Shown: one piece after another, positions 25,173-32,818 of the stretch | Layout of the letters: the number at the start of each line of letters is the position of its first letter | How positions within the stretch are numbered: the first letter of the stretch is position 1 | NCBI GenBank assembly: GCA_903895695.1 | Contig: CAITUY010000127.1 | Span: 1-41,133, forward strand | From: an uncultured bacterium | GTDB taxonomy: Bacteria; Verrucomicrobiota; Kiritimatiellia; CAIKKV01; CAITUY01 | Direction of reading: 5' to 3' | DNA length: 41,133 nucleotides | Notes under the pieces: model-generated | What the model was told of the DNA's origin: nothing | Seen by the model: the letters and a program-made list of their open reading frames with translations, nothing else | Database searches by the model: none | Translations under genes and position numbers: made by a program

Positions 25173-26116
25173 AGGGGCTCACGCATCTGACCGTCGGAGT
25201 CGCCTGGGCTTCCTGCTGGCCGCAGGCGGTGGCCGCCGGCGCTTCAGGGCACCCGGGACTCTTCGTGCTTGGGGCGGCGTGCGGCATCCTGCCGGACACT
25301 ATCGACTTCCGCTTTCTCCGCTATCTGTACCCCCACGATATGGAAGTCATCCCCGACCCAAAGCGACCCGACCCGAGCCTCATCGCCTCCGCCGTGGCCC
25401 ACGCCGTGGGCCGTGCCATGGAGACCGGGAAAACGGTGCGCGTCCGGTTGCACACGGTCCGCGTGGGCTCGGGACTGTGGCAACAGTATCGGCTGCGGTT
25501 CGATACCGCGACCCAGCAGATAGAGGTCGGTTACACGGGCGTCGTCAATACGTCGCGCGAGCCCGCCAAGGCCGACGGCATTGAGGGGAGGACCTGCTCA
25601 CGAAAAGTGAGACTGCCCTGTCCCGTGGCGCTCGACTACCGGGCGGAAACCGATATCGATATCTTTGACGGACCAACGTTTAGCCTGGAGCCTTTGCCGG
25701 ACGGACGGGTCCGGGCCCGATTCATCCCCTGGCATCGGCAGGGGACGCATAGCCTGGTGGTCGCCGCGGGAATCGGCCTGGCCGCCGCGGCGGCCGGCGG
25801 CATCACGGCCGGCGTCGTGGCGGGTGGCGCCTTGGCGCTCCATGTGCTCGCCGATCAGGCGGGCTTCCTGGGTTCCAACCTCTTCTACCCGTTCACGCGA
25901 GACCGTACGCCGGGACGGCAGATCGCGGAGGCCGATCATCCGTGGGTCAACGTCGTGATGATCTGGCTGGCCTGCCTGGTGGTGCTGGGGAACCTGTCGC
26001 GCCAGGCCGAACCGCCGGGGCTCGGCCTCTCCTTCCCCGCGCTGCTGCTCCTCGGCGGCGCGCTGCCACTCGGCACCGCCGCCCTGGTGAGCCGGTGGCT
26101 GACACGGTACGGGTAG
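25169..26116 (+). CDS. YdjM/LexA-binding-type (DUF457) membrane protein
   Basis: 315 residues from a GTG that overlaps the previous stop. The N-terminus KGLTHLTVGVAWASCWPQA, then LGAACGILPDTIDFRFLRYLYPHD, and later LALHVLADQAGFLGSNLFYPF match the membrane-bound putative metal-dependent hydrolase family (YdjM-like, PF04307), whose His and Asp residues lie in just these loops. Between them is a soluble insert (about 60-195) with an acidic, strand-rich sequence that I cannot assign. C-terminal membrane helices at about 255-275 and 285-305. Enzyme activity has not been firmly shown for the family. It is convergent with the LarA-like gene (21-bp gap). Its coupling to a DUF112 permease is the only functional clue. 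Confidence 0.78.
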   Translation: MKGLTHLTVGVAWASCWPQAVAAGASGHPGLFVLGAACGILPDTIDFRFLRYLYPHDMEVIPDPKRPDPSLIASAVAHAVGRAMETGKTVRVRLHTVRVGSGLWQQYRLRFDTATQQIEVGYTGVVNTSREPAKADGIEGRTCSRKVRLPCPVALDYRAETDIDIFDGPTFSLEPLPDGRVRARFIPWHRQGTHSLVVAAGIGLAAAAAGGITAGVVAGGALALHVLADQAGFLGSNLFYPFTRDRTPGRQIAEADHPWVNVVMIWLACLVVLGNLSRQAEPPGLGLSFPALLLLGGALPLGTAALVSRWLTRYG

Positions 26117-26137
26117 TGGCCGGCGGGGAAAACCGGG

Positions 26138-27418
26138 TTAGGAAGCGGCTCGCTCGCGGTCGCCATCCGGGACAACCGTAAACGGAGCCAACAACCCGTC
26201 AGGCAGGAAAACCGGGTTGACGGGGTCAGCGATCTCGATTCCTCCGCGCCCGCGCAGGGCCTCGACAGCCGCCGCCGAAGCGTGCAGATGCTCCAGGTGC
26301 AGCGTGTTCTGGACTCGCATGACACGCGCCTGATCCCAAGGGGGCATGCCGGCGGTCCGGGCCGCCAAGGTCAGCGCTTCGCGGTCAGTATCGACGATCA
26401 TGGGGACCTTGCCGCGTTCGAGAAAACCGGTAGTCATCACGTTGGCGTAGGTGGCCTTGAAATCGATCTTAGCGAACGCTTGACGGAGGATGATATCCGC
26501 CAGGCCCATGCCGGTCGCATTGCCGTGCGTCTCGGCCGTCAAATCGCGGATCACAATAACCCCAATATCGGGCCGATTCGGCTCCGGCTGTCCGCGGATC
26601 TTCAGGCGCCCGATGATGTTGGGATCCATCCCGAGCCCGCTGACATTCTTGCCGATCTCGTCGACGATCAACAGATCGATCCTGTCGAGCGGGAGGCTGG
26701 GCATGTTGGCCCGGGCCAGGGCCAGCAAGGCCGGCTCCTCCGCGGGTATTCGGGCGGCGGGAATTGCCTTCAGGGCCGCGATTTCGTCGCAGGCGTTTTC
26801 CACGACCGCCACACCGAGCACGACATTCGAGTGAGCGAGAACCTGACGCGCCACGGCCGGCATGACCTCGCGGAGGCCGGGCACGCCGAGGGCGTGGATC
26901 GCCAAGGCTTGCCGGTGCTTGCCCAGGCCGATGGCCAGCATTTTCATCAACCCGCTCTCATAGGGGCCGCGGAAAGACGTATGCGGCTTGACGCGGTTGA
27001 TCAATATCGTTGCATCGGCCTCGGATGCCAGCCGGTCGAAATAGACGGGAACGGGACAGGTCTCCCGGGGCAGTTCAATCACGTCCATCGATGACCGGAT
27101 GGGAGCACCAACGCGGTCGGGGGTGATCCCGTAGCCGGCCAGCACCTCGACCTGCCCCTCGGCCGTGGCGCCACCGTGGCTGCCCATGGCGGGCACGATG
27201 CAGGCTTCCGCCTGGCAACTCCGCACCCAGCTCACGACCTCGCGTACGAGGCCCTCAAGGTTGGCAATCCCGCGGCTTCCCACAGCGATCGCCACTCGCG
27301 AGCCTGGCGCAAAGCGTATTCCGCAGCCTGCCAGTTCCACCTTCAAGGCGGCTACCGGATCATGGAGCTTCGCTCCAGAAAGCCGCTGCCGCACACGAAA
27401 CATCGGCAAGGTATTCAT
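26138..27418 (-). CDS. LarA-N/DUF2088-like protein (lactate racemase N-terminal domain homologue)
   Basis: 426 residues. Seen: RVAIAVGSRGIANLEG, PAMGSHGGATAEGQVEVLAGYGI, ILINRVKPHTSFRGPYESGLMK, MLAIGLGKHRQA, VDEIGKNVSGLGMDPNI and DLTAETHGNATGMGLAD. These are typical of the large uncharacterised branch of the LarA N-terminal family. True LarA is a nickel-pincer racemase. I do not see its full set of signature histidines, and no larB, larC or larE genes are here, so racemase activity should not be assumed. Start ATG 27416-27418 is chosen over the in-frame 27502 on plausibility; neither has a strong ribosome-binding site. Transcription probably begins in the 160-bp divergent spacer shared with the response-regulator gene. 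Confidence 0.8.
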   Translation of the reverse strand: MNTLPMFRVRQRLSGAKLHDPVAALKVELAGCGIRFAPGSRVAIAVGSRGIANLEGLVREVVSWVRSCQAEACIVPAMGSHGGATAEGQVEVLAGYGITPDRVGAPIRSSMDVIELPRETCPVPVYFDRLASEADATILINRVKPHTSFRGPYESGLMKMLAIGLGKHRQALAIHALGVPGLREVMPAVARQVLAHSNVVLGVAVVENACDEIAALKAIPAARIPAEEPALLALARANMPSLPLDRIDLLIVDEIGKNVSGLGMDPNIIGRLKIRGQPEPNRPDIGVIVIRDLTAETHGNATGMGLADIILRQAFAKIDFKATYANVMTTGFLERGKVPMIVDTDREALTLAARTAGMPPWDQARVMRVQNTLHLEHLHASAAAVEALRGRGGIEIADPVNPVFLPDGLLAPFTVVPDGDRERAAS

Positions 27419-27519
27419 GGGGACAAGGTATGCCAAACCGCGCGCCCGCTCAAGCGGCCCTTTCGCCCGACGCGTGCCAGCCAGCGGCCCTCCGCCCCGC
27501 ACATCGGGTATTCACCTGA

Positions 27520-27548
27520 TTGACGAACGGCGCGATCCCTGTTCTACT
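27520..27548 (+). promoter_or_regulatory. Promoter of the double-receiver gene
   Basis: TTGACG (27520-27525), 17-base spacer, TCTACT (27543-27548), matching 5 and 4 of 6 consensus positions. It lies 30 bp before ATG 27579, which is preceded by GAGGTG. The box pattern resembles the one at 20338-20366. Confidence 0.62.
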
Positions 27549-27578
27549 CTCGAAAAAGCAAGCAAAGCGAGGTGTGCC

Positions 27579-28355
27579 ATGTCCGACAGCAAAGGGATGA
27601 TACTTCTAGTTGATGACGACCCCGCCATCCTGTTGTCCGTGGGAGACCAACTCCAGTTTGAAGGTTACGAGGTGGTGAAGGCCGAAAGCGCCGAGCAGGC
27701 ATTGGAGCGCCTCAAGAAGCTCAAGCCCGATCTGATCATCCTCGACATCAGCATGCCGGGAATCGGCGGCATGGCCTTTCTCAAGCAGATTTCCCAGGTT
27801 GCCGGCACCATGAAATACCCGGTCCTCGTCTTCACGGCGCGAGCCGAACTCGACCAGTTCTTCGCCCATACCGGCGTCAACGGGTTCCTGTCCAAGACCA
27901 CCGACCCGGAAACGCTGTTGAAGGAAATCGACCATATCATGGCCAAGCGCAATACGCCCGGGAGTGCCCTCGCGGCGGGGGCGGCCGCATCCGGTCGCCG
28001 GATGCGTGTCATGATTGCCGAGGACGATGCCCGGGAGTGCGAGCACCTGGTGAACTATTTCACGCGCTACGGCTACGAGGCGAACGGCGTGTCGAATAGT
28101 TATGCCGTCATCGAGACGGCGGTGACGCACAGCCCCGACGTGATCCTGCTCAAATACATCATGCCCCACGTCAACGGCCCGGCGATCGCGGCCATGCTGG
28201 GATCCATGCCCAGCACCCAGAAGATCCGCGTGGTCCTGTATGACGGCAGCGGCGTCCACGATGGCGCGGCCACGTACACCAATGTTCGTTCGTTTGTCGG
28301 GTCGGCCGACGACGACGCACTGCTCAAGGCGGTTGAGAATACGCTCAAAGGGTAA
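27579..28355 (+). CDS. Tandem receiver-domain protein; second receiver degenerate
   Basis: 258 residues, two CheY-like domains and no output domain. Receiver 1 (about 7-122) is complete: D12/D13, phosphoacceptor D56 in LIILDISMPGIGG, T86 and K106 (GFLSK). Receiver 2 (about 142-258) keeps the acidic pocket (AEDD, 147-150), but the phosphoacceptor position reads VILLKYIMPHVNG, with Lys192 in place of Asp, and the later Thr/Lys positions are altered. It is therefore a pseudo-receiver, probably for protein interaction or locked in one state. Linker 123-141 is Ala/Gly-rich. No histidine kinase is nearby, so it is an orphan. Its stop is 6 bp from the convergent ftsW stop. Confidence 0.93.
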   Translation: MSDSKGMILLVDDDPAILLSVGDQLQFEGYEVVKAESAEQALERLKKLKPDLIILDISMPGIGGMAFLKQISQVAGTMKYPVLVFTARAELDQFFAHTGVNGFLSKTTDPETLLKEIDHIMAKRNTPGSALAAGAAASGRRMRVMIAEDDARECEHLVNYFTRYGYEANGVSNSYAVIETAVTHSPDVILLKYIMPHVNGPAIAAMLGSMPSTQKIRVVLYDGSGVHDGAATYTNVRSFVGSADDDALLKAVENTLKG

Positions 28356-28361
28356 AGGCCG

Positions 28362-29495
28362 CTAGACCCACTGCGTTCCGTCCTGCACCGTGTCGCCCAA
28401 GTGCTGATCGTCGGGATGTCCCTGGAGGGCAATGTTGATCAGGATGCCCACGCCAATCGTCGACATGACGAGGCTCGATCCCCCGTAGCTGATGAACGGC
28501 AACGGCAAGCCCTTGGTCGGGAGGCACCCCGTGACCACGCCAACGTTGATGGCCGCCTGCAAGACGACCGTCAGTGTCAGACCGGTCGCCAGCAGCCGTC
28601 CGTAAAGATCGCGCGCGCGGGAGGCGATGATTAGCCCGCACGCCAGAATTCCACCGAAGAGAAGCACTACCAGCACAGTCGCGATGAGGCCCAGTTCCTC
28701 GCCGACAATCGCCAGAATAAAGTCCGTGTGGGCCTCGGGCAGGTAGAAATGTTTCTGAATGCTCTCCCCCAACCCGCACCCTCCGAAGCCGCCCAGGATG
28801 AAGGCATCCTTGGACTGCCCGAGTTGGTAGGCTGCCGCCGGGTACTTTTCAGGCATCCAGAACGCCAGAATTCTCCCCATGCGAACGGGATCGCGCATCA
28901 CGGCCACGGCGAATACAGCGAGCCCGAGCGTTGCCACGACGGCGAGCGGCCCGGGCCGGGCCCCGCCCACAAACAACAGCGCAAAGCCGACCGAGGCAAT
29001 GAGAATGGTCGTGCCGTAATCAGGTTCGCGGATGATGAGAAGTAGAAAGACGCCCAACATCGCCCCGGGTTTGAAGATGCCCTCGACAAGGCGATTGGCC
29101 TTGCGCCCCGCCCGCGTCATCCAGGCGCTCAACATGATCACGGATGCCAACTTCGCAAATTCCGAGGGTTGGAAACTGAATCCGCCCGCCTTCAGCCACC
29201 GCCGACTCCCGCCAACCTTGACGCCAATGTGAGGGATAAGCACAACCAGCAGCAACGCGGCCGCAAGAAATGCCAATGGCACCCAGGCACGCTGCCAGAA
29301 GTGGTAGTCGACGTGGGCCGCGATCCAGCCCGCGACCAAGGCCGCCGCCAGAAAGATGAACTGGCGCTTGAGAAAGTACGTCGGATCGGTGTGGGCATCC
29401 GCCCCTTTAACGGAGCTGGCGCTGGCCAACATGACGATGCCCAGCGCCAGCAACAGTAGAACGATGCCCACCAGAAAACTGGGGGCTTTCCACAT
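28362..29495 (-). CDS. ftsW: FtsW, septal peptidoglycan glycosyltransferase (SEDS family)
   Basis: 377 residues, about ten transmembrane helices. SEDS polymerase that works with the class B PBP FtsI encoded upstream. Seen: GSRRWLKAGGFSFQPSEFAK, IIREPDYGTTILI, EAHTDFILAIVGEELG (the conserved loop Asp/Glu region) and GLPLPFISYGGSSL. FtsW rather than RodA is favoured by position in the dcw cluster. It lies 3 bp after the LysM lipoprotein gene and is the last gene of the cluster, facing the response-regulator gene tail to tail. The C-terminal tail after the last helix is short (about 20 residues). No terminator sequence fits in the 6-bp gap, so the two convergent transcripts must overlap. Confidence 0.95.
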   Translation of the reverse strand: MWKAPSFLVGIVLLLLALGIVMLASASSVKGADAHTDPTYFLKRQFIFLAAALVAGWIAAHVDYHFWQRAWVPLAFLAAALLLVVLIPHIGVKVGGSRRWLKAGGFSFQPSEFAKLASVIMLSAWMTRAGRKANRLVEGIFKPGAMLGVFLLLIIREPDYGTTILIASVGFALLFVGGARPGPLAVVATLGLAVFAVAVMRDPVRMGRILAFWMPEKYPAAAYQLGQSKDAFILGGFGGCGLGESIQKHFYLPEAHTDFILAIVGEELGLIATVLVVLLFGGILACGLIIASRARDLYGRLLATGLTLTVVLQAAINVGVVTGCLPTKGLPLPFISYGGSSLVMSTIGVGILINIALQGHPDDQHLGDTVQDGTQWV

Positions 29496-29498
29496 CCC

Positions 29499-30350
29499 TT
29501 ACTCGACGGGCGGCGGAATCTTCAACGTCTGGCCGACCTTCACGTCCGGCGTCGCCAGATTGTTGAGGCGCATCATGTCTTCAACGCGAACGCCGTACAT
29601 CATGGCGATCGAGTTGAGATCCTGATTGGGCTCCACCACATGCATGACTTCATTGGCCTTGGGCTCAACCGGGGCCGGGGTCACGGCGGCCTCAGGCGGG
29701 GCCACGGGGGCCTCGACTGCAGGCTTCTCCGTAGGCGCCGTCGGCTTTTCGCCAGCCGCAGCCTTGCCCGAGAGCACCAGCTTCTGGCCCACCTTGATCT
29801 TGTCACTCGTCAGGCTGTTCGCCTTCTTGAGCGCCGCAACGGTCGTCCCGTTCTTGTGGGCGATCTTGACCAGCGAGTCGCCTGCCTTGACGACATACTC
29901 ACCCTCGCCTGCCTTCACGGGAACACCCTTCGATCCCTTCTTCGCCGTCGCCACCTTCTTGGAATGGGCGGGCACGGGGGCGGTCAGATCGACGTAGCCC
30001 GGAAGCTCGAGCTTCTGGCCGACGCGGATCTTGTTCGCGTTCGTGATCGAGTTGAGCTTCATGATGTCACGCGTCGAGACGTTAAGTCTCTTGGCGATCG
30101 ACGACAGGCTGTCGCCCGCCTTGACCGTGTAGGTCTTGGACACCGGGGAAACCGGCGGCGTAACCGGGGCCATCTTTTCCGGGACCACCACGGGCGGCGG
30201 CGCCGGCGGAACCGGCGGCGGCATCACCACCTGCGACGTCGACGGTTCAACCGTCTTCGGCGTCGTCCCGCACCCCTGGATCAATACGACTGACCCAATC
30301 ACCACACAATGCACGGCCACAACGATCCCAATTACGCCTGCTTTTTTCAC
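29499..30350 (-). CDS. Lipoprotein with three LysM domains in the dcw cluster
   Basis: 283 residues. N-terminal hydrophobic segment (4-25) ends in LIQGCG, a plausible lipobox with Cys27. A Pro-rich stretch follows, then three LysM repeats: about 91-138 (YTVKAGDSLSSIAKRLNV), about 152-198 (YVVKAGDSLVKIAHKNGT) and about 236-283 (MHVVEPNQDLNSIAMMYGV), separated by Lys/Ala/Pro-rich linkers. LysM binds N-acetylglucosamine-containing glycan, so the product is an envelope lipoprotein that should bind peptidoglycan. It has no catalytic domain. It sits between murD (1-bp gap) and ftsW (3-bp gap), suggesting a septal cell-wall role co-expressed with FtsW. This is not a standard dcw member. Confidence 0.92.
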   Translation of the reverse strand: MKKAGVIGIVVAVHCVVIGSVVLIQGCGTTPKTVEPSTSQVVMPPPVPPAPPPVVVPEKMAPVTPPVSPVSKTYTVKAGDSLSSIAKRLNVSTRDIMKLNSITNANKIRVGQKLELPGYVDLTAPVPAHSKKVATAKKGSKGVPVKAGEGEYVVKAGDSLVKIAHKNGTTVAALKKANSLTSDKIKVGQKLVLSGKAAAGEKPTAPTEKPAVEAPVAPPEAAVTPAPVEPKANEVMHVVEPNQDLNSIAMMYGVRVEDMMRLNNLATPDVKVGQTLKIPPPVE

Positions 30351-30351
30351 G

Positions 30352-31710
30352 TCATTCCTCCTTCAATCCTCGAACTATCGACTTAAACTGATCGCCTCGA
30401 TCTTCGAAACTCCGAAACTGGTCGAAACTCGCACACCCTGGTGACAGCAACACCACCTCTCCTGTATTCGCCTCCTTCCAAGCCCGATGCACGGCCTCGT
30501 TCAAATCCCGGCAAATACAGCAAGGCACGACGTCCTGCCACGCCGAAGCCATTTCCTGCGCAAATTTGCCGATAATGTAGACCCCCCTTACGCGGTTGAC
30601 TAGCCTTTTTTTTATGGGGTCCAGATCGTGTTCCTTAAGCAGCCCGCCGGCAATCAGCCGCACCGGTCCGCTCGCCATTGCAAGCCCTGCGGCCAACGCA
30701 GCGAGATTCGTCGCTTTCGAGTCGTCGACGAACTCGACGCCCCCGACTGCCGCAACGGATTCCATGCGGTGCGGCAGCCGTTCGAAACGCCGGGCTGCCG
30801 CGACCACGCAGGCCGGATCCGCTCCAAGTGAATCGAGTGCAACCATGCAGGCGGCCGCGGTCAGGCCCATGACGTCGTTGCCAAACGCGGAGTCAACAAG
30901 CGCGAACGGTCCGCGCCCGCAAACGGTTACCGCGCCTTGCGCATAGACGGCATCCGCCCCGGGCTGGGCGCCGAACGTCCGGCAACGGCAGGCGGGCGGG
31001 ATGGCCTCTTGCATCCAGGCGGGCACGTCGGCGGGCAGGATGGCCGTCTGCGCCGCTCCCATGCGGGCGAACAGACGGGCCTTCATCTGTCCGTAGACGG
31101 CCATGGACCCGTGCCGGTCCAGGTGGTTCGGATTGAGATTAAGCAGGATGCCCACGTCGGGGCAGAACGCCTCGACGGTCTCGAGTTGAAACGAACTGAC
31201 TTCCACCACCAGCCAGTCGGGCGCCGACGCGCAGACCGCCTCGCAAAGCGGCGGGCCGTAATTGCCGGCGATCTCCGCGGTGTATCCCGCGGCCCACAGC
31301 GCGTCGCGGCAAAGCTTGACCAGCGTGCTCTTGCCGTTCGAGCCCGTGACCGCCAGCATGCGGCTCCGACAGGCGCGCCACCCGAGCTCGATTTCGCCCC
31401 AAATGGAAGCTCCGCTCGCCCGGGCGGCCAGGACCCACGGATCGTCCAGTCGAAGGCCCGGGCTCACGATGCACACGTTGAAATCCCCCGCCGGCAACCC
31501 TCCCGGCCCCAGCCGGACGGCGGCGCCGCCGCTTTCGAGGGAGGCCGCCCGGGCTCGCAGCGCCGCCCCGGCCCCTGCGTCCAGTACTGTCACGCGCACT
31601 CCCCGCCCGAGCAGCAGGCGTGCGGCCGCCTCGCCGCTGGACCCCAGCCCCAGCACGAGGGCAGTCCGCAGATCAGGCGGAAAGACATTCTCTGGAAGTG
31701 AGCCGGTCAC
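30352..31710 (-). CDS. murD: UDP-N-acetylmuramoyl-L-alanine--D-glutamate ligase
   Basis: 452 residues from the chosen start. Adds D-Glu to UDP-MurNAc-L-Ala. Seen: N-terminal Rossmann ALVLGLGSSGEAAARLL, the Mur ligase ATP loop VTGSNGKSTLVK, the glutamate/metal region VVEVSSFQLETVEAF, NLNPNHLDRHGSM, and C-terminal FVDDSKATNLAAL with LLSPGCASFDQF. All typical of MurD. The ATG at 31761 would overlap mraY by 44 bp; the GTG at 31708-31710, 7 bp after the mraY stop with TTAGGT upstream, gives the usual N-terminus and is preferred. Cytoplasmic. Confidence 0.95.
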   Translation of the reverse strand: MTGSLPENVFPPDLRTALVLGLGSSGEAAARLLLGRGVRVTVLDAGAGAALRARAASLESGGAAVRLGPGGLPAGDFNVCIVSPGLRLDDPWVLAARASGASIWGEIELGWRACRSRMLAVTGSNGKSTLVKLCRDALWAAGYTAEIAGNYGPPLCEAVCASAPDWLVVEVSSFQLETVEAFCPDVGILLNLNPNHLDRHGSMAVYGQMKARLFARMGAAQTAILPADVPAWMQEAIPPACRCRTFGAQPGADAVYAQGAVTVCGRGPFALVDSAFGNDVMGLTAAACMVALDSLGADPACVVAAARRFERLPHRMESVAAVGGVEFVDDSKATNLAALAAGLAMASGPVRLIAGGLLKEHDLDPIKKRLVNRVRGVYIIGKFAQEMASAWQDVVPCCICRDLNEAVHRAWKEANTGEVVLLSPGCASFDQFRSFEDRGDQFKSIVRGLKEE

Positions 31711-31717
31711 GGGAAAC

Positions 31718-32818
31718 CTAACGGATCTTGAGGGTGGCGACGCCCAGAAGGGCAAAGACAATCGACAGAATCCAAAAGCGAATCGTCACCTGGGTTTCGC
31801 TCCATTTCTTGAGCTGGAAATGGTGATGAATGGGCGCCATCGCAAAGATGCGTTTGCCGCGTAGCTTAAATGAAGCAACCTGAAGGATCACGCTGAGCGC
31901 TTCCATCACGAATACCCCGCCCACGATGACCAGCGCCAGTTCCTGCTTGATCAGGATCGCAACCATCGCCATGGCGCCGCCCAACGCCAGGCTGCCTGTA
32001 TCCCCCATGAACACCTGTGCCGGGTGGCAGTTGTACCACAGGAAACCCAGGCAACCGCCCAGCAGGCAACCGCAAAACACGGCGAGTTCGCCGCTACCTG
32101 AGACGAATGGGATCAGGAGATACTTGGCGACTTTGACGTTGCTGGCGGCGTAGGCCATGACCAGGTAGGCCAGGGCCACCGTGCTGCTGCACCCGATCGC
32201 CAGCCCGTCCAGGCCATCCGTCAGATTCACCGCGTTCGACGCTCCCACGATGATCGCCAGGATGAAGCCGATCGTAAGGATCATGCCCATATCCTGAATG
32301 ACGGGTTCCTTGAAGAAAGGCACCATCAGGGACCGCACGGACTCGCTGGTGTCCGGGATCAAGAGCAGGGCGAGGCCAACGAGCACCGCCCAAAGCGCCT
32401 GCAGCCTGAACTTCCGCCGCGCGGTAAGCCCCTTGGCGCTCTTGCCATTCAGCTTGGCAAAGTCGTCGAGAAACCCCACAGCGCCCATGTAAACGAACGT
32501 CGCGAGCGTGAGCAGGATGGGACTGTGAACCGGAATCGCCCACAAGAGCGTGGCCGCTGTCACCGAACCGATAATGAGCAGCCCCCCCATCGTGGGAGTA
32601 CCGCTTTTCTTGCTGTGAAGCTGGTCGAGCGCGGGGGCATCCCCCCGCATCTCATAGGATTGGATCTTCAGCCGCCGCAGCCGCTCGATCAGCCACGGTC
32701 CAAGCCACAGGCTGATCAGGAAGGCGGTCGCCGCTCCTCCCAGGGCGCGCACGGTGATGTACCGGAAGACGCGCAGTTCGGACAGATAGCCGCTCAAGTA
32801 GTGCAGGTAGTACAACAT
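31718..32818 (-). CDS. mraY: Phospho-MurNAc-pentapeptide transferase
   Basis: 366 residues, about ten transmembrane helices. Transfers phospho-MurNAc-pentapeptide to undecaprenyl phosphate, giving lipid I. Seen: DQLHSKKSGTPTMGGLLI, the Mg2+-binding DD in GFLDDFAKLNG, NAVNLTDGLDGLAIG with the catalytic Asp, and the C-terminal APIHHHFQLKKWSE histidine loop. Length is typical. The start overlaps the end of murF by 25 bp, as is common for these two genes. Confidence 0.97.
   Translation of the reverse strand: MLYYLHYLSGYLSELRVFRYITVRALGGAATAFLISLWLGPWLIERLRRLKIQSYEMRGDAPALDQLHSKKSGTPTMGGLLIIGSVTAATLLWAIPVHSPILLTLATFVYMGAVGFLDDFAKLNGKSAKGLTARRKFRLQALWAVLVGLALLLIPDTSESVRSLMVPFFKEPVIQDMGMILTIGFILAIIVGASNAVNLTDGLDGLAIGCSSTVALAYLVMAYAASNVKVAKYLLIPFVSGSGELAVFCGCLLGGCLGFLWYNCHPAQVFMGDTGSLALGGAMAMVAILIKQELALVIVGGVFVMEALSVILQVASFKLRGKRIFAMAPIHHHFQLKKWSETQVTIRFWILSIVFALLGVATLKIR

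Noticed and set aside
26138..27418. Calling the LarA-like gene a lactate racemase
   Set aside because: No larB, larC or larE genes nearby and the full nickel-pincer histidine set is not evident; the family is broader than LarA.
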